Origin: Bacillota bacterium
GTDB taxonomy: Bacteria > Bacillota_B > Desulfitobacteriia > Desulfitobacteriales > Desulfitobacteriaceae
Assembly (NCBI GenBank): GCA_021779415.1
Contig: JAJYAS010000249.1
Location: 1-5,875 of the forward strand
DNA: 5,875 bases
Reading direction: 5' to 3'
Part shown: positions 1 to 4,927 of the stretch, piece after piece
How positions within the stretch are numbered: position 1 is the first letter of the stretch
How the letters are laid out: each line of letters begins with the position of its first letter
Program-made: the position numbers and the translations under genes
The notes under the pieces: model-generated
The model's database searches: none
Told to the model about the DNA's origin: nothing
What the model saw: the letters and a program-made list of their open reading frames with translations, nothing else

Positions 1-25
1 TTTTCCACGCCGGATTAAGAGGCAT
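1..25 (-). CDS. carB: Carbamoyl-phosphate synthase large subunit, N-terminal fragment (partial)
   Basis: Only the first 8 codons lie in the window; the gene continues past position 1. The ATG at 25-23 opens a frame reading MPLNPAWK, which resembles the usual start of CarB just before its first ATP-grasp half (family knowledge). A strong GGAGG at 37-33 sits 7 bases upstream of this ATG, inside the end of carA. The frame overlaps the carA stop codon (17-15) by 11 bases, a typical arrangement for coupled carA-carB translation. CarB would use ammonia delivered by CarA, bicarbonate and two ATP to make carbamoyl phosphate. The assignment rests on position after carA, the Shine-Dalgarno sequence and the short N-terminal match; no catalytic motif is visible. 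Confidence 0.8.
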
Positions 26-1127
26 GTTGAGCCCTCCATTCCTGCATTAATTGCGCAAACTCCTCAAAGAGATAAAGGGATTCACTCGGTCCTGGCCCCG
101 CTTCTGGATGGTACTGCACCGAGAAAATGGGCAAATCTTGATGCTTTACCCCTTCCACACTGTTATCATTGAGGTTGCGGTGAGTTACCTGTAAAGGGGT
201 CTGTTCTAGGCTATCTTCAGCTATGGCATACCCATGATTTTGAGAGGTAATTGTCACTCGTTTTGATCGAAGATCTTGGACAGGTTGATTTCCCCCTCGA
301 TGTCCAAACTTCATCTTATAGGTGTCCCCCCCAAAAGCAAGTGACAAGAGTTGATGCCCAAGACAGATTCCGAAAATCGGACGTTTCCCTATCAACCCGC
401 GAATCGTCTCAATCCCCGCTTCGACCTCTTTGGGGTCGCCAGGCCCATTGGACAGAAAAACTCCATCTGAATTCAGGTCTAAAATCTGCTCTGCCGGGGT
501 GGTATGCGGAACGACCGTCAGCTCAAACCCACTCTCTTGCATAGCATGCAAAATGTTTCTCTTGATTCCGAAATCCATTACCACGACATGAAATGGTTTC
601 TTGGTTGTAGCGAACTTAGTTGGTGTAGCCGTCAAAGTGTAAATTTCCGGAGTACTGACCTTGGCCACGACATCAGTTGGAGCCAGCCATGCACTCAACC
701 TTGGAACCCACTCACCGAGGTGCTCAATCTCGGTCGTAATTACCCCGCGCAAAACTCCATGTTCACGAATGATCCGCGTTAAAGCACGAGTATCAATCCC
801 TTTGATCCCCACAACCCCAGATTGCGCCAAAGTTCTAGAAAGGTTTTTCTCCATCTGCCAGTGGCTCGGATTACGGGTAGCTTCTTTCACGATGAATCCT
901 TGGACCTGGACTTTTCCCGATTGATCATCGGATCTATTTATCCCGTAATTTCCAATCAGCGGATAAGTCATACACACCATTTGCCCCGCATAAGAGGGGT
1001 CGGTTAATACCTCTTGATAGCCTGTCATCCCCGTGTTAAAAACGACTTCCCCCACTGCCTCTCCAGTTGCCCCGTAAGACTCCCCTATGAAAATCTTCCC
1101 CGTTTCAAGTACGAGTGCTGCCTTCAT
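15..1127 (-). CDS. carA: Carbamoyl-phosphate synthase small subunit (glutamine amidotransferase)
   Basis: CarA hydrolyses glutamine and passes the ammonia to CarB for carbamoyl phosphate synthesis, feeding arginine and pyrimidine pathways in the cytoplasm. The 370-residue length is normal for the family. Residues 1 to about 150 form the CarA-specific N-terminal domain, with NTGMTGYQEVLTDPSY at 31-46. Residues about 180-360 form a class I glutamine amidotransferase domain: LSNGPGDP at 225-232, the nucleophile Cys255 in GICLGHQ, FGHRGGNQPV at 274-283, and the His340/Glu342 pair in QYHPEAGPGPSES. The triad is intact. The ATG at 1127 is preceded by AGGAGGG (1139-1133). The gene ends in TAA at 17-15, overlapping carB by 11 bases. 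It follows argD after a 141-base gap holding a heptad array and a possible leader ORF. Association with arg genes suggests the arginine-regulated copy; whether a second pyrimidine copy exists cannot be seen. Confidence 0.97.
   Translation of the reverse strand: MKAALVLETGKIFIGESYGATGEAVGEVVFNTGMTGYQEVLTDPSYAGQMVCMTYPLIGNYGINRSDDQSGKVQVQGFIVKEATRNPSHWQMEKNLSRTLAQSGVVGIKGIDTRALTRIIREHGVLRGVITTEIEHLGEWVPRLSAWLAPTDVVAKVSTPEIYTLTATPTKFATTKKPFHVVVMDFGIKRNILHAMQESGFELTVVPHTTPAEQILDLNSDGVFLSNGPGDPKEVEAGIETIRGLIGKRPIFGICLGHQLLSLAFGGDTYKMKFGHRGGNQPVQDLRSKRVTITSQNHGYAIAEDSLEQTPLQVTHRNLNDNSVEGVKHQDLPIFSVQYHPEAGPGPSESLYLFEEFAQLMQEWRAQHAS
33..37 (-). promoter_or_regulatory. Ribosome binding site of carB inside carA
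   Basis: GGAGG on the minus strand, 7 bases before the ATG at 25-23. It lies within the last codons of carA, so ribosomes finishing carA pass over it. It decides the carB start and supports translational coupling of the two subunits. Confidence 0.75.
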
Positions 1128-1171
1128 TTCAACCCTCCTAGGATAAAGAAAACTCGGTTGCCTAGTTGCAT
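1124..1171 (-). CDS. Possible 15-residue leader peptide overlapping carA start
   Basis: An ATG at 1171-1169 opens a 15-codon frame, MQLGNRVFFILGGLK, ending in TGA at 1126-1124. That stop overlaps the carA start as ATGA. AGGAG at 1185-1181 lies 9 bases upstream of the small ATG, a usable Shine-Dalgarno spacing. Codons 11-13 contain the carA ribosome binding site itself, so translation of this ORF would place a ribosome over it and end exactly at the carA start. Only one arginine codon is present (codon 6, CGA), so this is not a classic codon-run attenuator. A short ORF like this could occur by chance; no known family is recognised. Confidence 0.35.
   Translation of the reverse strand: MQLGNRVFFILGGLK
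1133..1139 (-). promoter_or_regulatory. Ribosome binding site of carA
   Basis: AGGAGGG on the minus strand, 5 bases before the ATG at 1127 (GGAGG is 6 bases away). It is near-perfect and fixes the carA start. Its first bases are part of CCTAG at 1142-1138, which could pair with CTAGG at 1165-1161. Confidence 0.8.
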
Positions 1172-1231
1172 CTTCTAAGTCTCCTACTAGCTCAAGATAA
1201 TAGTACTAAACTCAAGCCCTCAAATATCCAT

Positions 1232-1266
1232 TTTCTGACCTCTGGCTTCCGTCCTCTGGCCTCTGG
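1232..1266 (-). repeat. Five-unit tandem heptanucleotide array after argD
   Basis: Five in-phase 7-base units read on the minus strand, beginning 2 bases after the argD TAG stop. Exact CCAGAGG copies lie at 1266-1260, 1259-1253 and 1245-1239; a variant ACGGAAG lies at 1252-1246 and TCAGAAA at 1238-1232. The consensus is YCAGAGG. Units two to four match the array after argB at 18 of 21 positions, including the CGGA-type variant in the middle. The period of 7 is not a multiple of 3, so the array is not a coding repeat. Function is unknown. Confidence 0.85.
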
Positions 1267-1268
1267 AA

Positions 1269-2474
1269 CTACCAAAGCTTCCCGAAGACTTCATCCAAAA
1301 TCTCCAAGGCTTTATCTATTTCCGGTTTCTCTACGATCAGCGGAGGAAGAAAACGCAAGATCTTGCCGCCAACACAGTTGATTAAAAGTCCACTTTGCAG
1401 GCAAGCCCCTACAATTTCTGGCCCCAACTTGGAAACGGGCCACCCCAAAATAAACCCTTTTCCGCGGACGGGGTCGCCCGTCTGATACTTCTGCGCCAAC
1501 TGTTCGAGTCCCTTTTGAAAATACTCTGCGCGCTCCTGAACCCCTGCAAAAAAACCATCTTCGAGCATCACATCTAAGACAGCGCACCCTGCCGCTGTAG
1601 CCAAAGGGTTGCCACCAAAGGTCGACGCATGATCACCAGGCTGAAAGGCCTTCGCCACCTCATCTTTGGCAAGCATCGCCCCAATGGGCACCCCACCAGC
1701 CAAGGCTTTAGCCAAGGTCATAATATCTGGAACCACCCCGCTCCACTCGTAGGCAAAGAGTTTTCCAGTCCGTCCAACCCCACACTGAACCTCATCAAAG
1801 ATCAGCAACGCGCCATATTGATCACACAAAGCACGAGCTTCCTGGAGAAATTCATTTGAAGCGGGAATCACGCCCCCTTCCCCCTGAATCGGTTCGATGA
1901 AGACGGCTGCTGTATTTTGATTAACTTTAGACCTTAGGTCCTCGATATTATTCAAGGCGGCATACGAGAATCCAACCGGAAGGGGATCAAACCCGTCCTG
2001 ATACTTTGTTTGCCCCGTAAGGGTAAGCGTTGCCAAGGTACGTCCGTGGAACGAATTTTCAAGGGCGACGACCTCATATTTGTGCGCTCCAAAGTTTTTC
2101 TTGGCATATTTTCGTGCGAGTTTAAACGCCGCCTCATTGGCCTCCGCACCGCTGTTGCAAAAAAATACTTTATCCGCAAACGAATGCTCCACCAACCGCT
2201 CTGCCAAAGCAACTTGGTTCGCTATCCAATAAATATTCGAGGTGTGCAGAAGCTCTTTAGCCTGTTCTTGTATAGCACGAACGATCGCAGGATGGCTATG
2301 CCCCAGCGAGTTAACCGCCAACCCCGTCACGAAATCTAAATATCTCTTTCCCTCAGGATTCCAAACCCAGGCGCCCTCTCCTTTGACAATTGTCATAGGT
2401 AGGCGACCATAGGTATTCATAACCACGTTTTTTCCACGCTCAACAATTTCTTCGGTTGATAAGCCTTCCAACAT
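1269..2474 (-). CDS. argD: Acetylornithine aminotransferase (PLP-dependent, class III)
   Basis: Transfers an amino group from glutamate to N-acetylglutamate 5-semialdehyde, giving N-acetylornithine. The 401 residues are the usual length, and the fold-type I, class III aminotransferase motifs appear in order: NTYGRLP at 20-26, NSGAEANEAA at 107-116, SFHGRT at 141-146, EPIQGEGG at 194-201, FDEVQCGVGRTG at 226-237 with the cofactor-contacting Asp227, the Schiff-base Lys256 in TLAKALAGGVPIG, and STFGGNPLA at 284-292. RFLPPLIV at 374-381 is the typical C-terminal segment. The ATG at 2474 is preceded only by a GGGGG run (2486-2482), a weaker ribosome binding site than those of its neighbours. The stop is TAG at 1271-1269. 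Related enzymes include succinylornithine and 4-aminobutyrate aminotransferases, but the sequence style and the argB/carA neighbours favour ArgD strongly. Confidence 0.96.
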   Translation of the reverse strand: MLEGLSTEEIVERGKNVVMNTYGRLPMTIVKGEGAWVWNPEGKRYLDFVTGLAVNSLGHSHPAIVRAIQEQAKELLHTSNIYWIANQVALAERLVEHSFADKVFFCNSGAEANEAAFKLARKYAKKNFGAHKYEVVALENSFHGRTLATLTLTGQTKYQDGFDPLPVGFSYAALNNIEDLRSKVNQNTAAVFIEPIQGEGGVIPASNEFLQEARALCDQYGALLIFDEVQCGVGRTGKLFAYEWSGVVPDIMTLAKALAGGVPIGAMLAKDEVAKAFQPGDHASTFGGNPLATAAGCAVLDVMLEDGFFAGVQERAEYFQKGLEQLAQKYQTGDPVRGKGFILGWPVSKLGPEIVGACLQSGLLINCVGGKILRFLPPLIVEKPEIDKALEILDEVFGKLW

Positions 2475-2481
2475 CTCTATA

Positions 2482-2486
2482 CCCCC
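2482..2486 (-). promoter_or_regulatory. Weak, non-canonical ribosome binding site of argD
   Basis: GGGGG on the minus strand, 7 bases before the argD ATG at 2474. It lacks the AGGAGG core seen before carA and argB and suggests lower initiation at argD unless translation is coupled. No better site is visible near this start. Confidence 0.5.
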
Positions 2487-2513
2487 ATTTCGTTATTCAA
2501 TGTTCGATTCGAA
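2486..2513 (-). repeat. Degenerate heptads just upstream of argD
   Basis: Four 7-base blocks on the minus strand share a CGAA/TGAA core: TTCGAAT (2513-2507), CGAACAT (2506-2500), TGAATAA (2499-2493) and CGAAATG (2492-2486). The first two sit within a 13-base near-palindrome, GTTCGAATCGAAC (2514-2502), with a single central unpaired base. The periodicity is weak by itself and is listed because the other gaps carry clearer arrays with the same period. Confidence 0.4.
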
Positions 2514-2534
2514 CTAAGAACCGCTATAATTCTT

Positions 2535-2569
2535 CCTCTGGCATCCGGCCTCTGATCACTGACTTCTGT
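2535..2569 (-). repeat. Five-unit tandem heptanucleotide array after argB
   Basis: Five in-phase 7-base units on the minus strand, the first using the last base of the argB TGA stop. Units include ACAGAAG (2569-2563), TCAGTGA (2562-2556), TCAGAGG (2555-2549), a CCGGATG variant (2548-2542) and CCAGAGG (2541-2535). The consensus YCAGAGG is the same as in the array after argD, in the same orientation and with the same number of units. The last three units align with 1259-1239 at 18 of 21 bases. This is a dispersed, related element and not random low complexity. Confidence 0.8.
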
Positions 2570-3462
2570 CAAGTAAACATCGTACCAATGCCACCATCTG
2601 TAAACAATTCGAGCAAAATAGCGTGACTTAGCCGTCCGTCAAGAATATGCACACTGCCCACGCCACCCTCTAAGGCGGAGACGGCACACTCTACTTTAGG
2701 TAGCATTCCACCGCTCAAAATCCCCTGCTCCACCAAGTGATCTACTTCACTCCTAGAAATTATTGAAATAAGAGAGTCCTTATCCTCTACATCACGCAGG
2801 ATCCCACTCACATCCGTCAAAAGAAGCAATTTATCCGCCTTAAGGGCCTCCGCGATTTTTCCTGCAGCTGTATCCGCATTAACATTGTAGGTTTCCCCAT
2901 TTTCCCCGCTAGCCACGGGTGAAATGACAGGGATATATCCCTGCCCAAGTAAGGTTTCCAAAATATCGGGCGTAACACTCTGGATCTCACCCACATACCC
3001 CAGATCAACCTCTTCCATTTCTCCTTGACTATTGGGCATCTGCATCGGTTTCTTAACAGCTATCAGTAATTGCGCATCTTTGCCGGATAAACCGACACTT
3101 TTGCCCCCAAAGCGATTGAGTAGAGACACCATTTCTGTGTTCAGCTTCCCTAGCAAAACCATTTGAGCAATCTCCATGGTTTGGGCATCAGTAACTCTCA
3201 ACCCCCGTACAAACTGACTCTCAATCCCAACTTTTTTCAACATAGAGTTAATCTCCGGTCCCCCTCCATGAACCAAGACAGGTCGAATCCCCACGGAATG
3301 CAAAAGCAGGACATCCATGATGACCGATTCTTTTAAGACAGGATCTACCATGGCATGCCCGCCATACTTAATCACCACGGTCTTTCCTGCGAATTTCTGG
3401 ATATACGGCAAGGCTTCAACTAAAACTCGTGCTTTGTCTAAGGCCTGTTCCATCGGAGTCAT
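2569..3462 (-). CDS. argB: Acetylglutamate kinase, arginine-sensitive type
   Basis: Phosphorylates N-acetylglutamate with ATP to N-acetylglutamyl 5-phosphate; an amino-acid kinase family protein. From the chosen start it has 297 residues. Visible motifs are IKYGGHAM at 31-38 (phosphate-binding Lys32), VHGGGPEI at 64-71, the [13 protein letters not shown] segment at 192-204, LLLTDVSG at 213-220 and SGGMLPK at 250-256. The N-terminal segment before the kinase core ([11 protein letters not shown], 17-27) and the C-terminal [12 protein letters not shown] are features of hexameric, arginine-inhibited enzymes; short E. coli-type enzymes lack the N-terminal extension. Arginine inhibition is therefore inferred. 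The start is ambiguous: a GTG at 3471 would add three residues but lies only 2 bases from AGGAGG (3479-3474), while the ATG at 3462 is 11 bases away and begins MTPMEQ, like relatives. The ATG at 3453 is a third option. Confidence 0.95.
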   Translation of the reverse strand: MTPMEQALDKARVLVEALPYIQKFAGKTVVIKYGGHAMVDPVLKESVIMDVLLLHSVGIRPVLVHGGGPEINSMLKKVGIESQFVRGLRVTDAQTMEIAQMVLLGKLNTEMVSLLNRFGGKSVGLSGKDAQLLIAVKKPMQMPNSQGEMEEVDLGYVGEIQSVTPDILETLLGQGYIPVISPVASGENGETYNVNADTAAGKIAEALKADKLLLLTDVSGILRDVEDKDSLISIISRSEVDHLVEQGILSGGMLPKVECAVSALEGGVGSVHILDGRLSHAILLELFTDGGIGTMFT

Positions 3463-3473
3463 TTCAAACACCC

Positions 3474-3479
3474 CCTCCT
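3474..3479 (-). promoter_or_regulatory. Ribosome binding site of argB
   Basis: AGGAGG on the minus strand. It is 2 bases from the GTG at 3471, too close for efficient use, and 11 bases from the ATG at 3462. The following G run could shift pairing and shorten the second distance. This favours the ATG as the start. Confidence 0.65.
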
Positions 3480-3485
3480 CAATCT

Positions 3486-3527
3486 TTTATAACTTTCACC
3501 CTATAGTTTTCACCTATTACTCTTCAC
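3486..3527 (-). repeat. Three-copy 14-base repeat (six heptads) between argJ and argB
   Basis: Starting 2 bases after the argJ TGA stop, the minus strand alternates two heptads three times: a GTGAARA type at 3527-3521 (GTGAAGA), 3513-3507 (GTGAAAA) and 3499-3493 (GTGAAAG), each followed by an A/T-rich heptad, GTAATAG, CTATAGG and TTATAAA. The 42-base array fills most of the gap and ends just before the argB ribosome binding site. Each 14-base copy also forms a tiny GTG-to-TGA frame whose end overlaps the next GTG as GTGA; none of these has a visible ribosome binding site. Confidence 0.75.
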
Positions 3528-3529
3528 GC

Positions 3530-4789
3530 TCAAGTTCGATAACTCCCATTAATTGTGACGTACTCGTGAGTGAGGTCACACCCCCAAGCTGTTGCCTGTT
3601 CTTCCCCGCTGTGAAGGTTTAAGCTAATTTGCACATCTTTGGCCTGGAGAATTTCTTTAGCCTTTTCTTCCGAAAACATAACCCCTTTTCCCCTTTGAGC
3701 CACAATGAGATCCCCCAGCAAAACATCCACTTTAGCGGGATCAAACTCTGCTCCAGCATACCCTGCAGCCGTCAAAATCCGTCCCCAATTGGCATCTTCC
3801 CCGAACAATGCCGCTTTAACTAAGCTGGAACCACAAATACTGCGCGCAATTTTGCGAGCACCCTCTTTTGTTTCCGCTCCCACAACCAAGACTTCCACAA
3901 ATTTGCTGGCCCCTTCTCCATCTCGGGCAATATCCTGAGCCAACTGTACGCACATCATCTTAACCATTTTTTCAAAGTTAGCCTCGTCTTCCCCGTTCAA
4001 AACCACTCCAGCGGCTCCATTAGCCAGCAAAAGAACCATATCATTAGTACTCGTGTCCCCATCGACGGTGACCATATTGAAACTATCATCCACCGCTTCA
4101 CGCAAAATCCTCTGCAATTCCACGGCAGGAAGGCTAGCATCCGTCGTCAAGAAACCTAACATCGTCCCCATATTGGGGTGAATCATCCCCGATCCTTTGG
4201 CAATCCCTCCCAGATGGATCACTCCCCCTTGAGAACAGGGAAGCTCATAGGCATATTCTTTAACCATCGTATCCGTCGTCATAATCGCTAAGGCAGCCCG
4301 ATGCGCTCCATCCGCTGCAGTCTCATCTTGCCCCCTAATCCCCTTGACTACATCTCCAAGGAGCTCTGCACTCGCCGCTCGAATTCCACTTAAGACGCGG
4401 TCAAGTGGCATCTCAACCCCGATAACGCCAGTTGAGGCGACAAGTACATCCTCAGGAGGAACTGCCAGAAACATAGCTGCAGTTTGAGCCATTGCCAACG
4501 CCGCCTGATCCCCGGATTCCCCAACACAAGCATTGGCATTCCCACTATTAATGACAATAGCCTGAGCCAAACCATCGTGTAAATGGCGCTGGGTTAAATA
4601 AAGAGGGTGTGCTTTGACCAAGTTTCGGGTGTATACCCCAGCAGCTTGCGCTTGCACCTGAGAAAAGATCAGCGCAACATCATATTTATCCTTATATTTA
4701 ATTCCCGCTTGAACACCGACAGCATTAAACCCCTTCGGGGCTGCTACACCGCCTTCAATTGACTTCCAAGCCTTTACTGCATTATCCAC
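3530..4789 (-). CDS. argJ: Glutamate N-acetyltransferase / ornithine acetyltransferase (ArgJ)
   Basis: Transfers the acetyl group of N-acetylornithine to glutamate, releasing ornithine and regenerating N-acetylglutamate; many members also use acetyl-CoA. The 419 residues cover the whole precursor, which self-cleaves into alpha and beta chains. The cleavage region is KGSGMIHPNMGTML (198-211), with Thr209 as the expected new N-terminus and nucleophile. NSGNANA at 81-87, the STGVIG loop at 119-124 (likely oxyanion hole), VDGDTSTND at 242-250, FGEDANWGRI at 329-338 and the typical C-terminal THEYVTINGSYRT (407-419) are all present. The start is GTG at 4789: an in-frame TAA at 4795-4793 excludes longer forms, and AAGGAG lies at 4805-4800. 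The stop is TGA at 3532-3530. Whether it is monofunctional or bifunctional cannot be read from sequence alone; no argA is in the window. Confidence 0.97.
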   Translation of the reverse strand: MDNAVKAWKSIEGGVAAPKGFNAVGVQAGIKYKDKYDVALIFSQVQAQAAGVYTRNLVKAHPLYLTQRHLHDGLAQAIVINSGNANACVGESGDQAALAMAQTAAMFLAVPPEDVLVASTGVIGVEMPLDRVLSGIRAASAELLGDVVKGIRGQDETAADGAHRAALAIMTTDTMVKEYAYELPCSQGGVIHLGGIAKGSGMIHPNMGTMLGFLTTDASLPAVELQRILREAVDDSFNMVTVDGDTSTNDMVLLLANGAAGVVLNGEDEANFEKMVKMMCVQLAQDIARDGEGASKFVEVLVVGAETKEGARKIARSICGSSLVKAALFGEDANWGRILTAAGYAGAEFDPAKVDVLLGDLIVAQRGKGVMFSEEKAKEILQAKDVQISLNLHSGEEQATAWGCDLTHEYVTINGSYRT

Positions 4790-4799
4790 AAATTACACT

Positions 4800-4805
4800 C
4801 TCCTT
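4800..4805 (-). promoter_or_regulatory. Ribosome binding site of argJ, for a GTG start
   Basis: AAGGAG on the minus strand, 10 bases before the GTG at 4789. The in-frame TAA at 4795-4793 between them rules out an earlier start, so this site and the GTG belong together. It overlaps the last unit of the heptad run at 4802-4829. Confidence 0.65.
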
Positions 4806-4829
4806 CATAGAACATCGAACATCGTAAAT
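4802..4829 (-). repeat. Short heptad run upstream of argJ
   Basis: Four 7-base units on the minus strand: ATTTACG (4829-4823), ATGTTCG (4822-4816), ATGTTCT (4815-4809) and ATGAAGG (4808-4802). The middle two differ by one base. The final unit contains part of the argJ ribosome binding site. The unit differs from the YCAGAGG family but has the same period. Confidence 0.5.
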
Positions 4830-4876
4830 TCTTCTTACTTATTCCTCAGAACCTTCTCATGTATGCTCGTAATATT

Positions 4877-4894
4877 TGCAAGCCCAAGTGCAAG
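4877..4894 (-). repeat. Three tandem hexamers in the argC-argJ gap
   Basis: CTTGCA, CTTGGG and CTTGCA follow one another on the minus strand at 4894-4889, 4888-4883 and 4882-4877. The first CTTGCA is part of the right arm of the inverted repeat at 4887-4920, and the third is an alternative pairing partner for its left arm. Confidence 0.5.
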
Positions 4895-4920
4895 TAAGGA
4901 ACCATCCCTAAACTTGCACT
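4887..4920 (-). other. Inverted repeat (9-bp stem) after argC
   Basis: AGTGCAAGT at 4920-4912 and ACTTGCACT at 4895-4887 are perfect reverse complements, separated by 16 bases. It starts 7 bases after the argC stop codon. No T run follows, so it does not look like an intrinsic terminator; a folded RNA element that stabilises or processes the message, or a binding site for a dimeric protein, is possible. The rest of the 138-base gap holds the tandem hexamers and the heptads before argJ. Confidence 0.6.
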
Positions 4921-4927
4921 GTCTAGC

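Noticed and set aside
1197..1223. Internal promoter for carA: TATTAT at 1202-1197 with TTGAGG at 1223-1218
   Set aside because: The -10 match is good, but the -35 matches only 4 of 6 and the spacer is 15 bases, shorter than usual. A/T-rich spacers give such matches by chance.
1128..1231. T-box, PyrR-type site or riboswitch upstream of carA
   Set aside because: No T-box AGGGTGGNACCGCG-like sequence, no PyrR-type anti-antiterminator motif and no terminator hairpin with a T run was found.
2486..2513. ARG-box-like operator (TGAATAA half-site) before argD
   Set aside because: Only one half matches the TGAATWW part of the ArgR/AhrC consensus; the second half (expected ATTCA) is missing. An operator is more likely upstream of argC, outside the window.
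3471..3471. GTG at 3471 as the argB start
   Set aside because: It lies only 2 bases from the AGGAGG core; the ATG at 3462 has workable spacing and gives an N-terminus like that of relatives.
251..3938. Plus-strand and other-frame ORFs of 60-109 codons inside the arg genes
   Set aside because: Each lies wholly or mostly opposite or within a well-supported gene, has no recognisable motif, and contains composition typical of a shadow frame.
4895..4920. Intrinsic terminator after argC
   Set aside because: The stem is real, but it is followed by TGGGCTTGC and not by a T tract, and the operon clearly continues.
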